Of a stretch of 41,911 nt of DNA, positions 1 to 7,285 are shown piece after piece. The notes beneath the pieces were generated by a model. It did not search any database and was not told where the DNA came from. It saw only the letters and a program-made list of their open reading frames with translations. The stretch spans positions 1 through 41,911 of the forward strand of contig RFQZ01000025.1 of the NCBI GenBank assembly GCA_009924735.1, given 5' to 3'. The position numbers and the translations under genes were made by a program. How positions within the stretch are numbered: the first letter of the stretch is position 1; each line of letters begins with the position of its first letter. The DNA comes from Flavobacteriia bacterium (lineage in GTDB: Bacteria; Bacteroidota; Bacteroidia; Flavobacteriales_D; Crocinitomicaceae).

Positions 1-130
1 CATCAAATTGTTTATTTTTTATTTCCACACCCATTTCCCGTAATAACCGTTTGAATTCTTCGATGTTATCATTGCATTTATCGAATGCTGATCGTAGTTC
101 GTTCTCATATTCATGTTGGCCTTCTAACAT
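1..130 (-). CDS. Partial hypothetical protein, charged/helical
   Basis: An open frame of 43 codons starts at the ATG complementing 128-130 and runs off the left edge of the window. The visible part begins MLEGQHEYENELRSAFDKCN and is rich in Glu, Lys, Asn and Leu, which suggests a helical or coiled-coil protein. It lies just downstream of the GIY-YIG gene on the same strand, 53 bp away, in the same AT-rich block. I do not recognise a family. A chance open frame is possible because only 43 codons are seen, although AT-rich DNA would normally bring stop codons sooner. Confidence 0.4.
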   Translation of the reverse strand, partial: MLEGQHEYENELRSAFDKCNDNIEEFKRLLREMGVEIKNKQFD

Positions 131-183
131 TTTCTTTATTTTTACACCTTTGCACATTTAAAACGCCCATTTTACATGAAAGT

Positions 184-1035
184 CTATAGTTGAATTAGAC
201 ATTTACCAAGAGGAATATATTGATTATATTTTTTTGCTAACTCTTCGTTTTTATCTATAAAACAATCAAAGCAAAGATTTATTGCTGTTCTTAAATAACG
301 AATAGTATTATTTTCATCGTATTCTTTTCCGCAACCACCAATACAATGTTCATAATGACCACCCGATAATTCTTTTAACCAATGCGACTTGCTTGTTAGA
401 GATTTAATTGTTTGTTTTCTTTTCTCGTATTCTATCTTATATTTATTATCTTTTGTATATTTCATAAAAAATTTACATGGTTCATCATGTATTCCAAATT
501 CTTCACGCATTTTGTCCCACATATTTTTTTTAGCACATCTAAAATATAAATAATTATTTTCTTCATTTTGCTTTACATCACAAGGAAATCCACAATTACA
601 ATCAGGTAATTCTTTTACGAATTTATTATTTGGAAAATTATATTCTACATTAAACTTTACATACTTTCCACCTCTAATTTTTTTCCAGTGTGCTTCATTA
701 TATACCATCATCTTTTCTGTAATATTATTTTCAACCCATAAACTATCATATCCACCTTCATCATTATCAATGTTAAAGTTTTCAATAATTCCACCTCTAT
801 CAAAGTAAATATTGTAGTTTAGCTGATAATCATTGTTGCTAACTTTTTTAGTATAGTCAAAAAATTTACCTAATCTATTTACTGGATATATTGCTACGAT
901 ATTTATTGGTGGATAAACGGAAGTATTCAATCCACCTAATCCATCTTGATGTTCCCAAAATCTTCTATAAAGGCGAGATGTTTCGCCGACATAAAAATAA
1001 CCATCTTCGCATTGTAAAATATATACCCATCTCAT
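184..1035 (-). CDS. GIY-YIG nuclease-like protein with GRF-type zinc finger and C-terminal Cys cluster
   Basis: This 283-residue protein has three parts. Residues 1-105 look like a GIY-YIG nuclease fold: Y5-I-L and Y15-V-G stand for the two tyrosine motifs, followed by R21/R24/R25, H29 and a later E102-N103. Residues 144-193 match the GRF zinc-finger pattern: C146-x-C148-G, then YFRC with C167, then C187-FF. Residues 231-258 hold CxxxC and CxxC (C231, C235, C255, C258), which could bind another metal. GRF fingers are known from nucleic-acid enzymes such as APE2 and topoisomerase III alpha. From memory, this domain order and the phrases NEENNYLYFRCAKKNMW and LCFDCFIDKNEEL resemble proteins of mimivirus-like giant viruses more than bacterial UvrC-type or YhbQ-type GIY-YIG proteins. 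A DNA-cleaving or DNA-binding role is inferred. The gene is far more AT-rich than the genes from 1667 onward. Alternatives are a mobile-element homing-type nuclease or a misjoined viral fragment. Confidence 0.75.
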   Translation of the reverse strand: MRWVYILQCEDGYFYVGETSRLYRRFWEHQDGLGGLNTSVYPPINIVAIYPVNRLGKFFDYTKKVSNNDYQLNYNIYFDRGGIIENFNIDNDEGGYDSLWVENNITEKMMVYNEAHWKKIRGGKYVKFNVEYNFPNNKFVKELPDCNCGFPCDVKQNEENNYLYFRCAKKNMWDKMREEFGIHDEPCKFFMKYTKDNKYKIEYEKRKQTIKSLTSKSHWLKELSGGHYEHCIGGCGKEYDENNTIRYLRTAINLCFDCFIDKNEELAKKYNQYIPLGKCLIQL

Positions 1036-1122
1036 TACTACTATAATATCAGTATAGTTATGTTTATATAATTTAATTTTGTTAATTATAAGATTTTGCT
1101 CATTGATGTGATGTCGACGTCG

Positions 1123-1174
1123 AAACGAAATTAGATTAATTCTTAACGAATCTTTACATTACGATATTTCGTTT
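1123..1174. repeat. 9-bp inverted repeat
   Basis: AAACGAAAT (1123-1131) and ATTTCGTTT (1166-1174) are exact reverse complements separated by 34 nt. The left arm abuts the palindrome TCGACGTCGA (1114-1123). The right arm runs into a T-rich stretch on the plus strand. It could be a weak hairpin or a protein-binding site. The sequence shows only the symmetry. Confidence 0.4.
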
Positions 1175-1197
1175 TTTCAAAACAAATCGCCTATTAT

Positions 1198-1230
1198 CCG
1201 TGTAAAGCATTGTATATTAGTGTTATACGG
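1198..1230. repeat. Imperfect inverted repeat
   Basis: CCGTGTAA (1198-1205) pairs with TTATACGG (1223-1230) with one mismatch across a 17-nt loop. It stands in AT-rich intergenic DNA with no gene assignment. At this length it may be chance. Confidence 0.25.
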
Positions 1231-1261
1231 AATTAAAGGAGTGAGTTTATTAGATTTATAA

Positions 1262-1299
1262 CTAGAACGTATTCTATTTTCACTAGAAAGTATTCCTAG
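1262..1299. repeat. Two near-palindromic direct repeats 21 bp apart, operator-like
   Basis: CTAGAACGTATTCTA (1262-1276) and CTAGAAAGTATTCCTAG (1283-1299) are near-identical copies whose starts are 21 bp apart, about two helical turns. Each copy is itself nearly symmetric: TAGAA/TTCTA in the first, CTAG/CTAG ends in the second. Paired palindromes with helical phasing are typical of dimeric repressor sites. No regulator gene sits next to them, and no promoter is clear in between, so the role is inferred. Confidence 0.35.
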
Positions 1300-1463
1300 C
1301 TAAAATTTCAATAAAAAGATGTATTTTCATTTTGTATCCTAATCTTTCTTGAATAACCCAAATCCGACTTTTCCACTCTTTTTCATTTCAGAAGTTTGTT
1401 TCCTAATCGAAGCAAATCTTCATGTCTCAACATTCGCATACTTCTATTTACACAACAGCCTCC

Positions 1464-1614
1464 AGAGTTCTCGCAGGTGTAGCAAAAGCTCTTACAGCTA
1501 AACCAATTCTTACTGAGATTAAATTAATTGTACATACCAATGTAGTTATCTACGCTACGACTTAACGCTGTTACCACGGATTGCAAATCAATGGTAACAG
1601 GAGACGAGAACTCT
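1464..1614. repeat. Nested inverted repeats, possible structured RNA
   Basis: A perfect 10-bp pair, AGAGTTCTCG (1464-1473) with CGAGAACTCT (1605-1614), closes a 151-nt segment. Inside are GTAGC (1479-1483) with GCTAC (1554-1558), a small hairpin TACAT-acca-ATGTA (1531-1544), and a strong hairpin CTGTTACCA (1568-1576) with TGGTAACAG (1592-1600). The strong hairpin's loop contains a further GATT/AATC pairing (1579-1582 with 1586-1589). All of these stems can form together as a multibranch fold. I do not recognise a known RNA family (not tmRNA, 6S, SRP or RNase P by their signature motifs). It ends 52 bp before rarA and could be a small RNA, a 5' leader or an unrelated DNA site. There is no U-tract after the last stem, so a simple terminator is unlikely. 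Confidence 0.35.
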
Positions 1615-1666
1615 TGAAAATCATTTCTACATTGTTCATCTCTTCCCTTATTTGTACCTTTAACCC

Positions 1667-2950
1667 ATGAATACTCCACTGGCTGAACGTATGCGTCCAC
1701 TTACCTTGGACGATTATGTCGGACAAGAACACATTCTCGGAAAAGAAGCCCCTTTGAGAAAATCCATGGAGGCAGGCGTACTTCCATCCATGATTTTTTG
1801 GGGACCTCCAGGGGTGGGCAAAACGACCTTGGCAAACCTGATTTCCAGGACCATGAACCGACCTTTTTACAAGCTTTCTGCCATATCATCAGGTGTTAAA
1901 GACGTTCGCGAAATCATTCAACAAGCAGAAAACGGAGGAATGTTCCAACAAGGTGGATCCATCCTATTCATCGATGAAATTCATCGTTTTTCTAAATCGC
2001 AACAAGATTCACTGCTGGGCGCAGTTGAAAAAGGTACCCTCACACTGATTGGGGCCACTACCGAAAACCCTTCCTTCGAAGTCATATCCGCTTTACGCTC
2101 TCGCTGTCAAATCTATGTTTTAAAACACCACGAAAAATCAGACTTAGAACTTTTACTGAACCGGGCAATCCAAAATGATTCTTGGTTAAAACAACGAAAC
2201 GTTCAATTAAAAGAAACCGAATCGCTCTTGGCCATTTCAGGGGGAGATGCGAGAAAGCTGCTAAACATTTTGGAGCTCATTGTTGGGAGCAACCAAAACC
2301 TAAACCCGCTGATCATCGACAATGATTTTGTACTGAAAAATGCACAGCAAAGCTTAGCTGATTACGACAAAAATGGTGAGCAACATTACGACATTGTCTC
2401 CGCTTTCATAAAATCCATTCGAGGAAGTGACCCAAATGGTTCTGTTTATTGGCTCGCAAGAATGATTGCCGGAGGAGAAGACCCGAAATTCATAGCCCGT
2501 CGCATGCTCATCTTGGCATCAGAAGACATTGGGTTGGCAAATCCAAATGCACTTTTGTTGGCAAACGCAACCTTCGACGCAGTGGAAAAAATCGGCTGGC
2601 CTGAATCCAGAATCATCTTGTCGCAATGCGCACTGTTCCTTGCCACATCCCCTAAAGGAAATGCCTCCTACAAAGCCATTAACTTGGCTCAAAAAACCGT
2701 AGCCGAAACCGGAGACCTCCCTGTCCCCTTGCACCTTCGGAATGCACCTTCAAAACTCATGGAAGATCTAGGATACGGAGAAGGTTACCTTTACGCACAT
2801 GATTTTCCTGGGAATTTCATCACACAAGAGTTTTTACCCGACGCTTTGCAAAGCACGAACTTCTTTAAAGCCGGAAGCAGCCCAAAAGAACAAGAAATCG
2901 CAAAGAACATCTACCAATTGTGGAAAGAAAAATACGATGCCAATGCGTAG
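1667..2950 (+). CDS. rarA: Replication-associated recombination protein A (AAA+ ATPase)
   Basis: A 427-residue AAA+ ATPase of the RarA/MgsA (WRNIP1) family. These cytosolic clamp-loader relatives act at stalled replication forks and gaps. The N-terminus MNTPLAERMRPLTLDDYVGQ is typical of the family. Walker A is GPPGVGKTT (46-54), Walker B is LFIDEIHRF with D102-E103, sensor 1 is GATTENPS (128-135), and the arginine-finger region is ALRSRCQ (141-147). The C-terminal half (about 250-427) matches the MgsA tetramerisation domain and contains the typical GGEDP, ASEDIGLA and YLYAHDFPG segments. The length is normal. It is the first gene with the window's ordinary composition, and its end overlaps the next gene. 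Confidence 0.95.
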   Translation: MNTPLAERMRPLTLDDYVGQEHILGKEAPLRKSMEAGVLPSMIFWGPPGVGKTTLANLISRTMNRPFYKLSAISSGVKDVREIIQQAENGGMFQQGGSILFIDEIHRFSKSQQDSLLGAVEKGTLTLIGATTENPSFEVISALRSRCQIYVLKHHEKSDLELLLNRAIQNDSWLKQRNVQLKETESLLAISGGDARKLLNILELIVGSNQNLNPLIIDNDFVLKNAQQSLADYDKNGEQHYDIVSAFIKSIRGSDPNGSVYWLARMIAGGEDPKFIARRMLILASEDIGLANPNALLLANATFDAVEKIGWPESRIILSQCALFLATSPKGNASYKAINLAQKTVAETGDLPVPLHLRNAPSKLMEDLGYGEGYLYAHDFPGNFITQEFLPDALQSTNFFKAGSSPKEQEIAKNIYQLWKEKYDANA

Positions 2951-3860
2951 GATTTTATATTTCGGACTTCTATTGCCTTTGTCTAAATTGCCCTTGTGCG
3001 TCCTTTCAGGCGTGAAACCCTTCCTTTTCATCCTACTTTACCATGGCATGCGCTACAGGAAATCAACGGTGATGGAAAACATTGACAAAAGTTTCCCTGA
3101 AAAATCTACGGAAGAAAAAAATCGCATTCGAACCAAATTCTATTGGCACTTGTCAACCTTGATTATCGAGAGCGTAAAAAACATGGGGTTTTCAGCAAAA
3201 CAATTAGAACAACGTATACAGTTTGTGAATGCGGAAAAGGTCCGTGCATATCTGGATCAACGACGAAACGTAGTCATCGTCGGAGGACATTTTGGGAACT
3301 GGGAATGGGTCATCACTTCTTTGGGGGGTGAATTCACCAAAAATCTTTTTGGCTTAGGCATGCCGATGACAGACCGATTCTGGGACCATAAACTCACTGC
3401 AAAGCGTGAAAGATTTGGACTCAAGGTCATTCACTCCAAAAACCACAAGGAATTTCTTTCGAATCCAAGTAACCATCCTTTTGTAATCCTAATGTTATCC
3501 GACCAAAGCCCAGGTGATTCGCACAAGAGTTTTTGGATGAACTTTCTAAACCAAACGACGGCGGTACAATTTGGCTCGGAAAACATGGCCAACCAAAGCG
3601 ACGCTGTAGTATTCTACTACCACATGAATCGTGTAAAAAATGGCAGGTATGAAGTTGTATTTGAATTGGTTACAGACACGCCAAAAACGGAGGACTATGG
3701 ATTTATTACTTCTACCCACACTGCGCTTTTGGAAAAAGACATTCGATTAAATCCATCCCAATGGATGTGGTCGCACAAACGTTGGAAGCGCGAAATCCCT
3801 CCAAACTTAGATGACTTGTTTGAGGCACAAAAAATAAAATTCAATAAAAAATATCGATAA
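2937..3860 (+). CDS. Lipid A biosynthesis acyltransferase family protein (LpxL/HtrB-like)
   Basis: A 307-residue member of the LpxL/LpxM/HtrB family, which transfers secondary acyl chains onto the lipid A precursor at the inner membrane. The catalytic HX4E motif appears as GGHFGNWEW (H118, E123). Downstream are LMLSDQSPG and the C-terminal MWSHKRWK typical of the family. A hydrophobic stretch near residues 5-36 suits membrane attachment. The start MPMRRILYFG at 2937 is chosen because GGAAAG lies about 9 nt upstream; 2943 is an alternative. It overlaps the rarA end by 14 bp, so the two are probably translated together. Some family members act on other acyl acceptors such as ornithine lipids, and specificity cannot be read here. 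Confidence 0.88.
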   Translation: MPMRRILYFGLLLPLSKLPLCVLSGVKPFLFILLYHGMRYRKSTVMENIDKSFPEKSTEEKNRIRTKFYWHLSTLIIESVKNMGFSAKQLEQRIQFVNAEKVRAYLDQRRNVVIVGGHFGNWEWVITSLGGEFTKNLFGLGMPMTDRFWDHKLTAKRERFGLKVIHSKNHKEFLSNPSNHPFVILMLSDQSPGDSHKSFWMNFLNQTTAVQFGSENMANQSDAVVFYYHMNRVKNGRYEVVFELVTDTPKTEDYGFITSTHTALLEKDIRLNPSQWMWSHKRWKREIPPNLDDLFEAQKIKFNKKYR

Positions 3861-3880
3861 TTTTAGACAAAATTTTTTCT

Positions 3881-6800
3881 ATGAAACTGTTTTCAATTCT
3901 ATTCCTTTTTCTCCTCACTTGTGGAATGACATTCGGTCAAAACATGCAAAAACCTTCCGCCTACGAAATACAATCCTTACCCACTTGGGCTAAAATGATG
4001 TATGGCGAACAACCCAACCTGTTTGAGGTGTCGAAACTTTATTCTCAATATTTTAACGACCATCCCTTTGAAAAAAATTACCACACCCAATACTACAAGC
4101 GGTGGATTCGAAAAAATCAATACTTGATCAATGATGAAGGGTTTATCGTTGAAAACTCCCCTGCGCACAACGACCAAACCCCTTCAAAACCTACCCCACT
4201 TAAATCATCCAATTGGTCAGTCGTTGGCCCAATAACTACGCACGGACAAAGTGGAAGCCAAGGCTCGGATCAAACCAATGTGTATTCAGTCGACCAATGC
4301 GCAGGATCTCCGTTAACAATGATTTGTGGAACAGAACCGGGGGAAGTTTACAAAAGTTCGGACGGCGGTTTAAATTGGACATGCACCTCCATGTCTTTGA
4401 ATTTTCAAAGCGGAGTCACAGCTGTGGAAATCAGTCCCACCAACCCTGGAATCTTCTTTGCTGGAGGAAATGCTGGTATTTTCAGAAGCATTGACGGTGG
4501 TAGCACCTGGGTAAATGTGCTCCCCAATACAAATTTTGGCGTGAATGAAATCTTAATGATCCCTGGCTTTGAGAACATTGTTTTGGCAGCTACAGACAAA
4601 GGGTTGTATCGTTCCAATGACGGCGGAAGCAATTGGAGTCAAATCTATACCGATGCATGCTTTGACCTTAAATGCAAAGCCAACAACGCCAGTGAGGTGT
4701 ATTTGGTTAAACACAATCCAAATACCGTCATCTGTGAATTCCTTAGCTCTTCAGATGCAGGCGCAAGTTGGACTGTACAATCCAATGGTTGGTACAACTC
4801 CAATGATCCCGCAAGAAACGATGGGGGGGCTCGCATAGCAGTTACACCTGACAATCCAAACCGAATTTATGTATACCTAATTGGCGAATCCAAACCCAAT
4901 GACTTAGGTTTCATAGGTATTTACAAAAGTGACGACGCAGGTCTTTCGTGGGTGAATGCCTATGGATATGATGGAGGCCCTTACACAGCAGCACACCCAA
5001 ACTTAGCCATTGGAACACCTACATGGCTTTACCATCAGGGATTTTACAATTGCGCCATTCTTGCCAATCCGAACAATGCCAATGAAATCCTAATCGGCGG
5101 ACTGAACATGTACCGATCCATGGACGGCGGTGCGACTTTTACCTCGGTTTCGGGTTATGTAGGTGGTCCTTTGTCTATGCACGTTGACAACCAAGATTTT
5201 AGACAAGTAAATGGTACAACTTGGATAACAACCGATGGGGGAATCTATAAATCCACTGATTTTGTAGCTACCCAGCCTGTTTTTTCGATGTCAGGTGTGC
5301 ATGGAAGCGATTATTGGGGTTTTGGGTCAGGATGGAATGAGGATGTATTGGTAGGTGGATTGTACCACAATGGAAATCTTGCATACCATGAAAATTACGG
5401 TGACGGAAATTTCTTAATGCTTGGAGGCGGAGAAGCCCCTACGGGTTATGTTAATCCGGGCGAAAACAGAAAAACCTATTATTCTGACATTGGAGGAAGA
5501 ACCATACCGCTAACATTAAATGGAACGGTGAATGGCGCACCCTTTGGCATGGCCCCGAACGAAAGTTACTGGGCAGCGGAATCCAGTGAATTTGAATTTC
5601 ATCCAAATTGTTATTCTATTGGTTACATCGGAAAAGACAATTCACTGTGGAAAACAACAGATGCAGGCGCTTCTTTTAACTTACTTCATTCCTTCGGAAA
5701 CAGTGCGTCAGATCAAGTTAAATACATTGAAATCGGCAACAACGACCCAAACATCATCTACCTTAACCAACAACCCTCAGGAGGAAACCTAGGGATTTTA
5801 TGGAAATCCACCAATGGAGGCCAAACGTGGAACTCACTTCCCATCCCTCCTGGAAACAGTCGAAGAATGCTGCTGACCTTGGACCCTCAGAACGACCAAC
5901 ATATTTACATCGCCTATCCAAGTGGAGGAAATGGAAATAAAACATTTGAATCCACCAACGGTGGAGCCTCGTTCCTTAACATTACGAACAACGCGCTGAA
6001 CAATCAAAGCGTACAAAGCATCACCCACATCGCAGGGACAAATGGCGGGATTTATTGTGCAACAGAGAATTCTGTCTACTATCGAAATGCAACGACGCCA
6101 TGGGCAATCGACAATGCAGGTTTACCACAATTTATCAGTGGCAACATCCTAAAACCTTTTTACCGTGACCATAAAATTCGCTTGGCAAGCTACGGGAAAG
6201 GCATATGGGAAAGCGCGATGAATGAAGTCCCAAGTCAACCGATTTGCAGAATCAATGTTAACCAATTAGCGCAAACCGTTGTTTGTGCCATAGACTCCTT
6301 TTATTTCGAGGACCATTCTTTCTTTAACCATGCAAATGGCTCATGGAGTTGGACCTTTCCTACGGGAAGCCCATCCACTTCAAATCAGAGAAACCCTGCC
6401 GTATTTTTCAACCAAGGAGGGGGACATCTTGCTGTGTTGCAAATAACAGATCAGTTTGGCAATACCGACACAGACAGTTTAATGGTTTATGTCAACCAAT
6501 TTGCCTTGCCAGGAATCATTCAAGAAGATTTTGAAACTACTTTTTTACCCAATGGTTGGAGCATTGCAAACCAAGACAACGGAGGGACATGGACTTTATC
6601 CTCGAGTGTTGGTGGATATGCTACTTCGTCCAAATCAGCAAAATTCGACAACTACGGGATTGATTCACAAGGGTCATTTGACGATTTGATTTTTAACATC
6701 AATGGAAACCAATTGACAAACCAACCCCTACTTACTTTTGATGTCGCCTATGCGCGTTGGGGCGGTGGCTACTCTGACTCCTTGTTCATCGGAGTTTCAA

Positions 6801-7282
6801 CGGATTGTGGAGCCACCTATCAATATGTTTATTACGACGGAGGTGCAACCCTTGCAACAGCGCCTGACAATCAAGCGGAATTCATCCCTGACGCAACGCA
6901 ATGGCGTACAGATACAGTAAACCTATCTGCTTTCGCAGGAAATCCTAATGTACAAGTAGCTTTTAGAAACAAGGGTGCTTTTGGAAACAATTTGTACCTA
7001 GACAACATCAACATTGGAAGCAACGTAGGAATTCAGGAAGTGGAATCAGCAAACATCCCCAACGTTTATCCCAATCCACTGCGTCCAGGCGGATTGCTTC
7101 AGGTATCGAACATTCCGGAATCAAAGCTGACATTGTTTGATGGAAATGGAAAACGGGTTTGGAGTGACAAGGGTGTTGAAACCTACATTGGAACACTACC
7201 TACCTCCCTTTCAAATGGCTGGTATCTGTTACAAATCCAAGGGGAGAAAACCATTTGGAATTATAAGGTTATTGTGAATTAA
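3881..7282 (+). CDS. Secreted Asp-box (BNR/sortilin-like) protein with T9SS type A sorting tail
   Basis: A 1133-residue exported protein. Residues 1-19 (MKLFSILFLFLLTCGMTFGQ) form a signal peptide. The region from about 120 to 780 holds around nine Asp-box turns, such as SSDGGLNW, SIDGGSTW, SNDGGSNW, SSDAGASW, STNGGQTW and STNGGASF, which mark a beta-propeller of the sialidase/Vps10 type. A PKD-like segment follows (SWSWTFPTGSP), then a jellyroll-like region of the choice-of-anchor J kind around DFETTFLPNGWS. The last 73 residues begin NVYPNPLRPGG and end GWYLLQIQG...KVIVN, which is the type A C-terminal signal of the Bacteroidota type IX secretion system. It is therefore probably cell-surface attached or released. 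No sialidase active-site set was identified, so an enzymatic activity is not claimed. Confidence 0.85.
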   Translation: MKLFSILFLFLLTCGMTFGQNMQKPSAYEIQSLPTWAKMMYGEQPNLFEVSKLYSQYFNDHPFEKNYHTQYYKRWIRKNQYLINDEGFIVENSPAHNDQTPSKPTPLKSSNWSVVGPITTHGQSGSQGSDQTNVYSVDQCAGSPLTMICGTEPGEVYKSSDGGLNWTCTSMSLNFQSGVTAVEISPTNPGIFFAGGNAGIFRSIDGGSTWVNVLPNTNFGVNEILMIPGFENIVLAATDKGLYRSNDGGSNWSQIYTDACFDLKCKANNASEVYLVKHNPNTVICEFLSSSDAGASWTVQSNGWYNSNDPARNDGGARIAVTPDNPNRIYVYLIGESKPNDLGFIGIYKSDDAGLSWVNAYGYDGGPYTAAHPNLAIGTPTWLYHQGFYNCAILANPNNANEILIGGLNMYRSMDGGATFTSVSGYVGGPLSMHVDNQDFRQVNGTTWITTDGGIYKSTDFVATQPVFSMSGVHGSDYWGFGSGWNEDVLVGGLYHNGNLAYHENYGDGNFLMLGGGEAPTGYVNPGENRKTYYSDIGGRTIPLTLNGTVNGAPFGMAPNESYWAAESSEFEFHPNCYSIGYIGKDNSLWKTTDAGASFNLLHSFGNSASDQVKYIEIGNNDPNIIYLNQQPSGGNLGILWKSTNGGQTWNSLPIPPGNSRRMLLTLDPQNDQHIYIAYPSGGNGNKTFESTNGGASFLNITNNALNNQSVQSITHIAGTNGGIYCATENSVYYRNATTPWAIDNAGLPQFISGNILKPFYRDHKIRLASYGKGIWESAMNEVPSQPICRINVNQLAQTVVCAIDSFYFEDHSFFNHANGSWSWTFPTGSPSTSNQRNPAVFFNQGGGHLAVLQITDQFGNTDTDSLMVYVNQFALPGIIQEDFETTFLPNGWSIANQDNGGTWTLSSSVGGYATSSKSAKFDNYGIDSQGSFDDLIFNINGNQLTNQPLLTFDVAYARWGGGYSDSLFIGVSTDCGATYQYVYYDGGATLATAPDNQAEFIPDATQWRTDTVNLSAFAGNPNVQVAFRNKGAFGNNLYLDNINIGSNVGIQEVESANIPNVYPNPLRPGGLLQVSNIPESKLTLFDGNGKRVWSDKGVETYIGTLPTSLSNGWYLLQIQGEKTIWNYKVIVN

Positions 7283-7285
7283 TGT

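Larger units (their letters stand above)
1036..1666. other. Gene-free 631-bp stretch with several inverted repeats
   Basis: No convincing protein gene lies between the GIY-YIG gene start and rarA. The left two thirds are very AT-rich. The right third, from about 1380, is closer to the composition of the bacterial genes. It holds a 10-bp palindrome (TCGACGTCGA at 1114-1123), several inverted repeats listed separately, and a tandem pair of near-palindromes at 1262-1299. A 47-codon open frame at 1422-1565 begins MSQHSHTSIYTTASRVLAGV, but it has no clear ribosome binding site and overlaps the structured segment, so it is not called. No tRNA or known RNA was recognised. The region could hold both divergent promoters and, if the contig is chimeric, the join. 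Confidence 0.7.

Noticed and set aside
1422..1565. 47-codon open frame (MSQHSHTSIYTTASRVLAGV...) in the gap before rarA
   Set aside because: No recognisable family, weak ribosome binding site, and it overlaps the nested inverted repeats; kept only as part of the gap description.
1568..1600. The strong hairpin as an integron attC or an intrinsic terminator
   Set aside because: The arms do not fit the GTTRRRY/RYYYAAC core, and no T-run follows on either strand.
2799..2936. Longer start of the LpxL-type gene inside rarA
   Set aside because: The extra residues are rarA read in another frame; MPMRRILYFG at 2937 matches the family and has a better ribosome binding site.
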